In this document: positions 53,085-64,000 of the stretch, in pieces
How positions within the stretch are numbered: the first letter of the stretch is position 1
Layout: each line of letters starts with the position of its first letter
Assembly (NCBI GenBank): GCA_963970005.1
Contig: CAXAMN010021940.1
Coordinates: forward strand, 47,458 to 111,457
Reading direction: 5' to 3'
Length of the DNA stretch: 64,000 nucleotides
Origin: Durusdinium trenchii
Taxonomy: Eukaryota > Sar > Dinophyceae > Suessiales > Symbiodiniaceae
Notes under the pieces: generated by a model
What the model was told of the DNA's origin: nothing
Seen by the model: only the letters and a program-made list of their open reading frames with translations
Database searches by the model: none
Program-made: the position numbers and the translations under genes

Positions 53085-54552
53085 CTTGATCGAAAATTCC
53101 AAAAATACTGGATGTGTGTCCCTTGTTTTCAGCGGGAGCAGGTGGGTTGTAGATGGTAAGGTTTTGTCAAATCCTCAAGGATTCATATATCAAATATCAA
53201 GAATGTGTGGAAGGCTAACGGTTAACTACACTCTTCGGCAACATCTGCCCGAGCTGCCCTGAGGAATCCTGACATGCCAAGGCACCATAAAAATCAAGAA
53301 CTGGCAAACGTAGAAGCAGTGACAGCAGCAAGCAGCGGTCAAAGGGGGACCACAGCAACCTGAGTAGCGAACACTCATACACTCAAGTGCCGATGATGTT
53401 GCAGTCATTAGAGAACAAATAAAGGATACCGCAGCACAAAAACCAAATACAGCCAGCTCCGCAGCCTTCTACTGATCCACTATGCTATACGAATACATAG
53501 CTTATAACTTTTATCCCACCAGCCTTAAGAAGTTTGAAGGCGTTCCCACGAAGCACATTTGGCTGACTACATTGTTAAAATATATTGTATTAGTAAAGAA
53601 ATAGAACAACAACTATATATATACACATAATATATTATATATACATATCAGCCGCCGGTAGCTTTTGTAACCCAGGGAACCCTCCCACTGCTCCCAGAAT
53701 GTCCTGCTCTAAAGAACAACTTGCCCGTAGCGAGCAAGTGAGGCTTCAACATGCTGTGTACAGTAGCCGGAAACCGGTGGAGAAAACATTGGACACGTAA
53801 ACATGTTCCAATACACCATAATTTAGCTGCTGGATGTTGGAAGTTGATGTTATTGCATGCTGTGGCGACTAAATGACCAATTGTGCAACTGTGCGAAGAA
53901 AGCTCAAACCCACCATGTTTTCCGGGTTGCATTCCTGAATGGTTTGCTAAATGGCCAACTTGTGCAAAGCCATGGAATGTTTTTGTGAAAGTACAAATGT
54001 GGAAACGATTGGAAACGTGATAGCATCCCACCCATTCAAACATGTTGGGTTGAACCTTTCTTGTGCTCAGGTTCTACTAAGTTGTATGCTCGGCATGCCC
54101 TTTTTTCACCAATTTTGTTGATACCATGTTCTATAAAAAGCAACGTTGCCAAAATCCAAAATGCTGGTCTGGGTCCGCGCTTAGGTTGCCGACTCAAACA
54201 TAAAAAAGTGGAAAGTGGAGCGGACATTTGGCATCTGTCACTCATCTACAAGCTTTCGACAAATTGTATCAACTGCAATTCTGACATGTGTTGAAATGTG
54301 TAAAGTGGAGGTCGTGTGCAAACAGTCTATTTCACCATCATCCAAAGGTGAGGTAACAAAAATGACTCCACTAATCAGACTATATGTGACTATATAATCA
54401 TGCCATCGCACAACTGCACCCAAGCTGCTGACTGATAGCTCGAAGGAATTCTTCACACTTTCTTCACTCGCTCGCTGACTTGCTTCCTTCTCCCTCCCTT
54501 CTCCCCGGAGCCCACCCACCCGTTGGGCCACCTGCCCTACCTGCTCCTCCCT
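53085..54552. other. Stretch that should hold the gene F 5' end and the F/G intergenic space
   Basis: TA-rich DNA at 53580-53650 and several short open segments on the minus strand, but no exon with AG|G acceptor and matching phase was found. The gene F start is therefore unplaced. Confidence 0.45.
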
Positions 54553-57500
54553 TTATTGATTGAACTGGCCCATCGAGCCACGTGAGCGGCGTGGCTTCAG
54601 GTGCATGGGTCGCATGTGATCGGAGAAGGTGCCCAGCTCCGGATCCTCGAGCTCGGTGCCTCACGAAGAAGCGAGAGGAAGAAGCGGGAGCCCACGCTGA
54701 GGATGGGATGAGTGAGTGGAATTGAAGAGATGGAGTTGGGCACAAAGGAGTTTATGGATGGTTTCTTCTCATGGTTTCCTCTCATGAGATGGTTTGGGGT
54801 CTTGAAAAGATTGGTGATTGGTCAAAGTAATGATGTAATGTAATGCATCACTCTTATGGGAGAAAAGATGGGAAGAGTGAGTTCATGATCTGAATAGGCC
54901 CTGTGGCCAAGTCTGGCGTTGAGCTAATGAACCGTATGCGATGTGTTCGGCATTGGATTGCAAAAGATGGCTTTCAGCTTATCACCTTAGGCCTTGCTGG
55001 TGCTCACCCATGTTGCTGAGGCACCAACATAGAAAGCCCGCCGACGGTGCCAAACATAGAATCAACGGAGTCATAACATAGGAGCAAAATACAAAAGGAC
55101 AGATTACAAAAAACAACATGGACTTCTGAGCTTCCTCTGTCTGCTTGGAGATGTTTCCAGTCGATAAAATCACCAAATCTAGGCGTCCGACGAGATCCTG
55201 ATTGAGATTCATGAGAACCTGGGCTCAGGGGTTGAGAACCAAGTGCGGGCACTGAGTTCACATGACATGCCGAGTGATGTCTTGTCGTCTTCTCACTTCT
55301 TCTCCAGCATTTGGGAACAAAATGACATGGCTGTCCTTCTAGATGTCCTAGGCATCTTTACTGGTTTGGCTCGGTCAGGCCTTTTTGGTGAAGTCTCCAC
55401 GACGGTCGCACCCCACAGGTCAAACACAAACATCAGTCACTCGCCGCCTGCACCACCCTGGGGAGGCTTTCCACCCACCCACCCTCAACAGCCCTTTCAC
55501 CCAGCCGCGGCCAGTGACCTTCTGGGAGCGACCAATTTCAGCTCCGCTATGCTCCGCTTCAGCAGTTTGTCTACGGTCTATGAGTGGTCAGACCGGTCGC
55601 ACTGGCCTATGCATATATGGTCATATACGAGTGGGTACTCTTTGACCAACAGCCAAGGCTGTCGAAACACCAGGGTTGAAAACCACAACCACATGCATGT
55701 AGCGAGAAAGGAGGATCTTCTCATGAAGCTTGAAAGGCCGCCGAATTGTCCTCTACACATTCCAGGCATTCTAGCCAAAAAGACCCAGGCTGATGGCTTT
55801 TCAGTCCATCCGCCAGTTCTTGCTGAATGTCCGATGTTTTCCCCCACCAGTCGGTCCTGTTTCGGCCCGGAAACCGCTGCTTGGAGGTTGGAGGTTGGGC
55901 CTTCAACAATCAACCATCGGTTCCCAGATCCACGCGTCTTTTTTCTCCAAAGGGACTGCGAGTGTCGATGGTCTCGTCCATGGGCCAAGCAGGAAATCGG
56001 GCGGGCGCCTCAAGACAAGGAGGACATTGAGGCGCTGCGGCACGTCCCGGAACAGGTGTGTCCATTGGAACAGGTTGGAACGACCTGCGAGCAGTGTGCT
56101 TACAAAAGGAAGTGCAGGGGCTTCTGTGTATATACATGTGCTTCTCGAAACCGTCAAACGTTTACCACTGCTTTTGCTTTGGTCTCACACATAGTCTTTT
56201 TCTATTCAAAGGAGAGTGAATCACGAAATGATCGGTCTGCACTAGTCGGCAAGTCGCTGAGAAGGCAGCCCTTGGAAGTTCAAGGCGCTTGAAAATACCA
56301 AACGTGCCAGGGAACATGCAAGGTGCTTATTGTTCATTTGCTCCCCTCCAACCAGGTGGAGTGTCAGTGTGGGTTCCTTCAGCAAGCTTCTGAGTTTGTT
56401 CGTGTCAATGTCCTTCTTCCTCAGTTTGGTGGATCTCTCCTCCCTCTCTCCCTATATACTTGAGACCAGCCTGTACATATGTCATGAAAACCCACTTGCT
56501 TCACAACCTGTGACCTAAAGGCATCTGAAGAAACATGGAAAAAAAACTGCCCACTTGTTGGGCAGCTCGTCCCACCCGGCTGTCTCTTCGCTGAGGAGCC
56601 CAGGAGGACCCGGACGCCGGTCGATGGTGAACGAAAAAATCCCGAGCCCAGTGAGCTGCGACGGTCGACGGTGCGACGGTGCGACGGTGCGTGGGTCGAC
56701 TGATGGTGTCCGAGCCGCTCCTCGGCTCAAGAAGTAACACACGGCAATTCGGGACCATGGTGCTATATATATATATAGTAGAATACACAATAATACACAT
56801 ATCCCAAACACTCCATGTATGGAATATATGTCTACATTGACCCCCCCCAAAAAAGAAACCACCCGACCCAATGTAGGCAAATACGGCATACATATTTTAG
56901 CGTCTGAAGATTCCCCAACAACCCACGCTAACACATTTGCTAATAATATATATATTATATATTATAACTACAGTACTGTATGGACACCGGCTTTTCATCC
57001 TCGGCGTCACATCGACACAGTGGCTCTGGCCATGGATGAAGGGTGAACATGAATGAAGGGCATAGGTTGGGAAAACCAATGGATCCCGGCTTGTAGGGAA
57101 AGCCTTTGCCAGAATGAACATGGATGAAAAGTGGATATTACTTTTTCACTTTGATGATGGGGCAACGATGCACGCTCATGCAAGCTCCCAAGCCCCCAAA
57201 CAATTCTAAAAAACATCACCTCCAAGGGGACCGCTCCTTGCCTGCTTCGCAGGGCTCTTCGGCCTCCCAAGAACGCACAGTTGCAAATTGCGAGTGAGCT
57301 CCGTCGGCGAGTCTGCAGAAAATTACAATGGTGTTAGGAAAACGAAGGTGGCACCTTGGAATCTTGTACTATATAATCCTATCCTTCTAGCACAACCAAA
57401 AAAAATTACTGTAACATACTGTAACCAATTCTTCTAGGTAGACGTGTTGGAACCATAAGTTATCGCTCTCGCTCTCTCTCACTCTCCATATATGTGCATG

Positions 57501-57933
57501 TATATATATATATATATATTATAATTATATATAGTATAGGTGGTATTCCAGCACTTGTGAGGCTGACGTTGCCAGGGTTTAGCTCAATGCAGCCCTGGAT
57601 GCTCGACCTGTCCTATCCACCCGATGTCTTGGGTCAGCGAGAGCCCATCGAACCAATGTTTCTTGACATTCACGCAGCTGATGCATTGATCAAGGGATGA
57701 CCCCCAATATCGAAGACACTGAGGATCTCGGAAAACGATCACACAAGATTCTGCCTCACGCATACGGCAGTTAGCTGTCTGTCTCAAAGCCGCCCTCACC
57801 GCTAACACTCAAATGGAACTCCTGTCAGCCTCGAGGCGCGACAAACCGTTTCCGTCAAACTGGTGACATGCACTGTTTGGATGGCCAGCGGCGAGCGCTG
57901 ACAGACTCCGCACCGCGCGAAAGGCACTTCCAT
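54553..57933 (-). CDS. Gene G: unknown 215-residue putative membrane protein, six exons
   Basis: I do not recognise this protein. Model: 57933-57874, 57263-57220, 56084-55986, 55856-55730, 55218-55008, 54659-54553. The sum is 648 nt and all five junctions agree in phase. It starts MEVPFARCGVCQRSP, with an AG directly before the ATG that could accept the spliced leader. The N-terminal third is Cys/Pro-rich (CGVC, CPPC); the middle is polar (DIQQELADGLKSH, GNISKQTEEAQKSM); residues about 145-175 are strongly hydrophobic (LFFVICPFVFCSYVM and on), suggesting one or two membrane helices; the tail is basic and ends SMGQFNQ. Donors are GT, GT, GC, GC and GT, acceptors all AG|G. A long plus-strand reading frame overlaps exons 3 and 4 but has no splice support. 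Confidence rests on phase closure and protein-like composition, not homology. Confidence 0.6.
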
Positions 57934-57955
57934 CTCAAAATTCCGCGGGCCACCA
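57934..57955 (-). promoter_or_regulatory. Possible trans-splice acceptor directly at the gene G start codon
   Basis: The minus strand reads GGAATTTTGAG immediately before ATG. An AG abutting the start codon could accept the spliced leader, whose own sequence would then be the whole 5' UTR. The pyrimidine tract is weak, so this is tentative. Confidence 0.3.
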
Positions 57956-59766
57956 AATCGATCTCACTCGATCTGTCGCACGGCCCCGAGGTTACGCATG
58001 AGGTCCAAAGCAGCATTTTCTTTGTCATTACTTTCTCAGTCCTTCTGATGATCCAGCCAAAGTAACTAAGCAGCTCAAGGGTTCGCCAAACCGCTACCGG
58101 TGCCATTCTTGCTTCTCCAACTTCAGAAAGTATTGGTAAGGAGAGTTGAACATTGAGAAACTGGCAAGAAATAGAAGTGCTATGGAGCCTACTCCTCCCA
58201 ATCAATGCGTCTGATCTCATGATTCATGATCGGTTCATCTTCATTTGACTCAATTGATGATTGAAATTAATGATGTGGCCTTTATTTGTCTTGGCAAACT
58301 GGTATGCCTGTGCATCAAAGCCTGGGTCAAAATCAGTTGTGGCATGTTGTGACAACATGGCTTCAATTCAGGTCACACGCACCACATGCCTACAAGTTCA
58401 TTATCCTTCCCACAGCGACACGTGCAGTCCACAATCTTCCTATTGAGTTGGATCGCCTGCTAACATCAACAAAATAATCCCTGCATGCACAAGAAGACTC
58501 AACAAAAACACGATAACGAGATAGCGGTGCAGAACACCCCAACAATGGAACGTCCGGCCAAGGGCTCCGCCCTGGCAAGAGTTTCTGCGGGTTTTCCCAA
58601 GTATGGGTGTGCATTCAAGCAGGGAGACCTCCCAGTTCGACCCAATGGAAGAAGGGAATTAGACCAAGACTTAGTGCTACCACTTACGTGAGTGGGCAGT
58701 TCGTTGTTCCGAACGGACATGAAGTTTGTACAGCTTTATGGGCTTACTTCCATCAAGGAAGGCGTTCGACGTTCAATTTAAAGGCGGCCTGGCGGCCGGG
58801 TGTAAAGATGAGCCACGTGGATGATCCATCTAACCGTTCGTAAGTTTCTGGTTTGCCTCGTTTTGCATGATTCGATGCTGAGGATCTATTTATGTGCACC
58901 TTACGCTTAGCTGAGGGTGTCCATCGCATGCGACGCGCGCGAGAAACGCCAAAGACCAAAAAAACAATTGGTTGGGGGTCCCCCTACAAAAATACACACG
59001 CATGATATATGTATATAATATAGATTTGACAAATGTCCAAACAATGCCCACTGCGAGGGGATGCGAGGGGATGTCCTCTTTAACTTTTGATTGTTCTTTT
59101 TGGGGATTCGCCGTGTCCGAAGTTCACAGAGCTTGGCTTGCCGAAGGTACAGTATTATCCATCCCTCAAGGGCACAAGCACCACCCTTTCAACAAACGAC
59201 TTCAAATACAATTGGTGGGTGATTTCTAGACTATCTCACTTGCCTCAATATCATAAAATAACACCTCCACAGCACCACCTGCAAAAGATCTACGTGCCAG
59301 CTCTTCGCTCAAACCTGCGTGCTGCCAGACCTCATGAGACCGTCACTTCTACGATCATGACCTTCGCGCAAAGCTTCCCACCCCAACACGAGCCGCACGG
59401 GTAGCACCAGTGAGGAGCATGGCAGCATGGTGCTTGGTTCCGCTGACAGAACTTCTAGTCATTGATCACACGTGCTTCAGCGCTAATTAATACCGGTTGT
59501 GGCACGTTTCTGTCCGTTATGCCCTTCCGACAACACTGTGGACTACTTTCCTTTTTGCTGTGCCTTCAGGGTGTGAAAGGGTGCCAAACCCCAAACAGGT
59601 TCAAAATGCTCAAATAGCCTACGTATGAGTTTGTCCCAAACGTGAGCCTAAACAAATATCTGACTATGCAAACCATGTCATGTTCGACATAAGTTGGTGA
59701 ATCTGTGTGAATCGTATCAGCTGGTCTTGCTGGGATGGGAAACGGCATTTCTGGCCGAGTGCGCTC
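57934..59766. other. Intergenic stretch between genes A and G
   Basis: No convincing coding segment; only short open stretches and an AT-rich patch near 58990-59030. The 3' UTR of gene A must lie here, but I cannot place its end. Confidence 0.55.
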
Positions 59767-62700
59767 TCAGCGGTTGGTCGTTGATCCGATCATCATGAAG
59801 GCCTGGTTCACACCGATGTAGGGCATGAAGAGGGTCAAGAAGGGCATGAGGACAAACCACGCTGGCCCAAGCCACTTCATGAGACCTGTCACAGTCTCAT
59901 TCAGGATCAAGTTGCTGATCATCAACTCCCACCATCCACGAGTCACCAAGGCTTGACTCCAAGTAAGCTTGGCCGCTTGTGCTGGCTTCAACTTGGTCTT
60001 TTCCACCCACAGGTAGGTGCAAGGGTGAAGCACATCAAGAGCAATCAAAGATACAATGATCACCGCTGACAGCACACCCATGTGCTTCCGGCCCTCAATG
60101 AGGTAGTAAATCCATGCACCGATAGCGCCCAAAATCAGGAGCAAGGTCCAATACTTCACCAAGTTCTTAGACATCACACCACGGTCACCACCAACCCAAT
60201 AGCTGATGTCTTCACCGTAAAGTTGGTATCTCATGTAATCCTGAATGCCCTTGATGATGGAATAGAGCAGCAAAGGTGCGGAGATGTAGAAGAGCTGGGT
60301 GGATCGCCAAATGTTGTCCATGGACAGCCCAATCACTTCGTTGGCTTCCATACTGGTAGAGAGCGTGTACCGCAAAGACGATGCAATGATCATGCCCCAA
60401 CTCAAAATCTGCACGATCAGCATGAAGGAAAACATGCCCGTGGATGAGAAGTGGTACGTGCGCTTCGCGAAGATGCTGTAGTAGTTGAAACCAATCCTGG
60501 AACAAAGGTCTGTCAGCCCGTCTGTCCCACCCCGGTGGGTTATGCGTGTATAGACAATATCTATATCTATAACTATATACTATATTATATATATATGTAT
60601 GTATGTATGTATGTATTTGTGTACACATGTTCACCCAACAGCACTATTGAAACCCTCTTGTTCCACCAAGAGTCCAGAAGAAGGCCGTCCAAAACCACAA
60701 GAAGTAGGTCAAGTTATCCATGGAGATCAGGAGCCGTCCCCACCATCGCATCTCATCTGGCCAAATCACTGGAAGCCGGAGGCCGCAAACCCTCTGGATG
60801 AGTTTCAGAAGCTCAGTGAAGAGGAAAACCAGCAAGAGGAAGAAGACCTCGATGTTCAAGGGATCCACTGGCGGGGGTGGATAAGACTTTTTTACATAGG
60901 GTGTGTGGTCAGCGCGGTCCAACAAACAAGCAGGAATGCCGAGAAAACAAGCAAAATGACCTCGAAGATTGAACAACATTGAGAAACACCGATGCTAAAC
61001 GGGATCCTTTTGAGACGTCCGTCCCTAAATGGAGGTTGTTTTCAGAATGGAGAGGCACCCACTGGGCATTTCAGAGACAACTCCAAGGTGCCAAAGTCAG
61101 AACCCAGCTGATGAATTGCAGGGTCATGGTGAGATAGGTCTCCAACCTCAGCCCGAAGGTCTTGGGCGAAGCGCGAAGCAGGATAGGCATCTGTTGGTCC
61201 ACTAAACTGACTTTAAAACAAACGCATGAAAAACACAGTGTCCAGTTCCAAAATCTATAGCACACGGTTTCCCAAACAACGCGCGGGACGGTGAAACAAG
61301 CTGGATCATCGTGAATATAATTGAATATAATATAGGAATTCAACATTCAACATCCAACTGGTGACTGTACGAATATCGTTGAATACCATTGAATATAATA
61401 TAATATAGTGACCGTACGTGGTGATCATCGGTTGCCCCAAAAAACGCTCACCCCCTGGATCGAATATACGAAACGACGCACATGGTAGACTGAAGGAGTG
61501 GAACCAGCACTCCTGGAAACTCTTGAATCCATGAGATGGTCTGTACCACTCTCTACACACACTAAATAACCTAACGAACTAACACACACACACACTCTCT
61601 CTATATTATATATGTGTGTAAATATGTCAGTATAATACACATGAAGGAGCCACCAATCGTCAATTTCCAATTCTACCCCCTGTGTCATTCTACCCCGATT
61701 TCGTCGGTTCCCGTCGGTTCCGAACCACGCTTTCCGGGTCACGACTCGTGTCGTCCAGTCACAAGTCTGGATTCTGCTTGAAGTACTCACTTCGGGCCAC
61801 GAGCCTCGGTGTTGGCCAGTCGGATGTCGACGTTGCGAGCGACACGGGCGGGACCTCGGCCCCGAGTCGGCCCCGAGTTGGCTCCCATGAGAAGAACGAG
61901 GTGACCGTCTGTTCCACTTGTTCGCTTGGAAAACGGAGCGTTCCCAATCCCATCCAATCCCTTGGCAGGTGATCCACTGAGATCACTAGATCACGACCTG
62001 GTCTGGCCATGGCTTCCCAAAAAAAAACACAACATGTTCTGCAAGTTCTGCAGATTTCGAACAGTCGCGAATTCTGTGCAGGAACTACATGAAACCCGGT
62101 TCTCTTCAGACTTGTCAGACCGAGCGATGGGTCAAACATGAATCCATCCAAACATCCTCAAACAAAATTAAGGAATAAACACATCACTAAGTTTTGTTCT
62201 TCAAACATCTTTAAACATTCCGAAGCGAAACACTGGCAGAAAAAAAAAACACTTCCGCCCCTGAAAACACATCCGACCCCCGTCCGAGGAACGCAAGGGT
62301 CTTCAACTTTTCCACCAAGGGGTTGATGGCCTGGTTGTAGGTCTCCTGAATGACTTGGATTTGCTTCAGGAACGGGGACAAATTCTCTAAAGGGGGTCCG
62401 CCCATAGGTTAAATCAACATCATCCTAAGCAAGCGCAAGATCAATTCTCTGAGTCTTTATTCCGGAGCAAGTCCCTCATGTTGGGAGGTTGGAGGAGTAC
62501 CGGTGGCGGTGGTGGTTGGTGTAACCCCAGGAAGTCTAATTAAGAGGTTTCGTTGAGAGGCTGGAGTATGACATGGACGAGGGATCTTTTTTTGAAAGGA
62601 TCCTGCATTTTCTTCAGACCCCCCCCAATCACGTCTGAAGGTATGCCTCACATTGACATGCTTTGAAAGCAGGAAATGTACTAATGTCAGAGGCGTGAAC

Positions 62701-63877
62701 TGGAGCGCCCCTCTATATCAAACACGTGGCTTTGATAAGGCCTGTCCTGATCCACCAAACCCCATCGGACGATCGCCCAAGTGGAGTCCGTCTTGCCCAC
62801 CATGCAGAAGAGCGATGCCAAAAAGCCTTAGCTGAGCTTCACTTGGCGAAGATCCCTACCTGCAAATGTTTCTCCAAAATGGGAGGAATCAGTTCAATTC
62901 AAGCAGCAGAAGAAGAAGATCAGCGTGAACCACACCATGTAGACACCTTTGTGGCAGCTGAAGAATGTCTGGAGAGACAAGACCACGCCTCCTTCGGCCC
63001 AACGCTGCACGGCCGCCAAGTAGTCTACCGGGTTCTTGGCCATGCCAAAGGACAAGCGACGATTGATGAACTGGGAGCGACGACCCCGCAGCACTTGCTG
63101 AAGACTACTGGCTGTGTCTTCGACTTTGCAACTTTCGTGGAAGGTTCTTCGCTCCACATACTCCTGGCTCTTTCGCTTGCTCTCCACATCTCGCACACGC
63201 CTCTTCTCCTTCTCCCACACCAAATCTCCTGGAGGATGCCTAATCATCCAAGTACCATTGGTTCCGCAAGAGCTTACACCACCGCAGCAATTTCGAATCA
63301 TACAATTCAAGCGGAAGAACTGAGCGTTGTTGTTGTCCAAGTAATCCAACTTGTCCTGCATCTCGTGGAAGAACTGCGGGCACTGGGTGAAGCCAACGTA
63401 GGGGTTCAGCTCCATATCATCGTCAAAGAAGTACGGGATGGTGGTGTGAAAGAAATCTGTCTGGAACTGATGACGAGCATCGCAAATGCTGTAGAGGCAT
63501 GGGTAATTGTCTCGCTCATCATTGTACACGTTCTCTGGCCTGTCTGCATAGAGGCACAAGTAGTTCTCTGAGAAGTTCAAGCCTCCTGCTTTTCCACGGC
63601 TTGTTCGTAGAGGGACGTTGTTCATGAAAGCATCATCGTCCTCCAAACCATACACCATCTCCTTGGCATTGGCCCGAAGTTTGAGCCAGTCCTTGTTCTC
63701 TGCATTCACTGGGACCTTGTAGTACCATGTTCCGGGCGCAACATGTTGAGCCTTGATGGTACGCTCATCTTCAATGGGCTTGGCACGCGCGAGGTAGTGC
63801 ATTCGCAGCGCCAAGCTATTGCGGTCCTTGGGCTCCCAGTCCGCGACATCATCACGGTGCATGTCCTTCTTCTCTTC
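59767..63877 (-). CDS. Gene A: cellulose-synthase-like GT2 glycosyltransferase, intron-poor copy, 5' end beyond window
   Basis: Membrane glycosyltransferase of family GT2, cellulose synthase superfamily by motif order; the product sugar is unknown. Exons (minus, 5' to 3'): 63877-62905, 62826-62777, 62345-62293, 61804-61763, 61146-61092, 60847-60654, 60496-59767; their sum is 2097 nt, exactly 699 codons with stop. Motifs in order: K-A-G-G-L-N; C-D-A-R-H at the DxD position; FTQCPQFF; SCGTNGTW; V-E-D at the TED position; A-V-Q-R-W at the QxxRW position. Hydrophobic helices follow (FTLIFFF, then TAFFW, LLLYSII, GAIGAWIYY, VLSAVIIVSLIAL, FVLMPFLTLFMPYIG). Donors are GC, GC, GT, GT, GC, GT and all acceptors are AG|G. 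The start of the first visible exon (63877, 63880 or 63885) and of exon 3 (62345 or 62363) is uncertain. The N-terminal roughly 100 residues lie right of the window. Seen: frame, motifs, phases. Inferred: activity. Confidence 0.9.
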
Positions 63878-64000
63878 CTTCTTGCCTCAGCAGCGATTGC
63901 GATCAGTCAAGGTGCAACCCCGACACAACCCTGACATAACATGGGGGGGCTTTGCCTTTAAGAACCTTGCACGTTTTAACCACCCCGGAAAATCACACAC

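Noticed and set aside
55243..56292. A 349-codon plus-strand open frame
   Set aside because: It overlaps minus-strand exons that close in phase, its composition is irregular, and no other plus-strand gene is supported. A chance open frame in GC-rich coding DNA is simpler.

Overview
The window reads as nuclear DNA of a dinoflagellate, most like Symbiodiniaceae or a relative. No bacterial gene layout, rRNA or tRNA is visible. Coding sequence is cut into many short exons. Introns begin with GT, GC or GA and almost always end AG directly before a G. Every gene I could assemble lies on the minus strand. One gene has a long pyrimidine tract plus AG just before its ATG, as expected for spliced-leader trans-splicing. 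All models below were built by hand from reading frame, splice phase and comparison of the two paralogues; no search was run.

Layout along the plus axis (all genes minus strand): a microsatellite (1-230); terminal-exon fragments of one or two genes (488-2356), one encoding a Tudor/SH3-like module; a five-exon ankyrin-repeat protein with an N-myristoylation-type start (3311-6927); a tentative five-exon gene (7168-13107); a tentative fragment (14020-15055); gene B, a 30-exon, 21-kb cellulose-synthase-like GT2 glycosyltransferase (15305-36405); gene D, a fatty-acid-hydroxylase/sterol-desaturase-type protein with a C-terminal cytochrome b5 domain, nested on the same strand inside intron 12 of gene B (29460-31338); a 3.2-kb intergenic stretch; gene E, a 14-exon protein of unknown function (39597-46367); gene F, at least 8 exons, unknown function (47934-53084); gene G, a complete six-exon 215-residue putative membrane protein (54553-57933); and gene A, a second GT2 copy that runs off the right edge (59767-63877 and beyond).

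The most striking feature is the pair A/B. The proteins are nearly identical in many exons, but 2.1 kb of coding sequence has 27 introns in B and only 6 in A. Nine consecutive B exons (59+92+97+94+77+41+90+54+126 = 730 nt) equal one uninterrupted 730-nt exon of A. Only two intron positions are exactly shared, one is displaced by 4 nt, and three A introns lie where B has none. This fits intron loss through a processed copy followed by new intron gain, or heavy insertion of intron-making elements into B. Direct repeats of 3-6 nt at several intron borders suit the second idea.

The GT2 pair probably makes or exports a polysaccharide, possibly thecal cellulose, but its catalytic motifs are unusual (D-A-R in place of DxD; A-V-Q-R-W in place of QxxRW). 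Gene D carries two one-base homopolymer frameshifts, which may be assembly errors or decay. There is a 10-base N gap inside a gene B intron.
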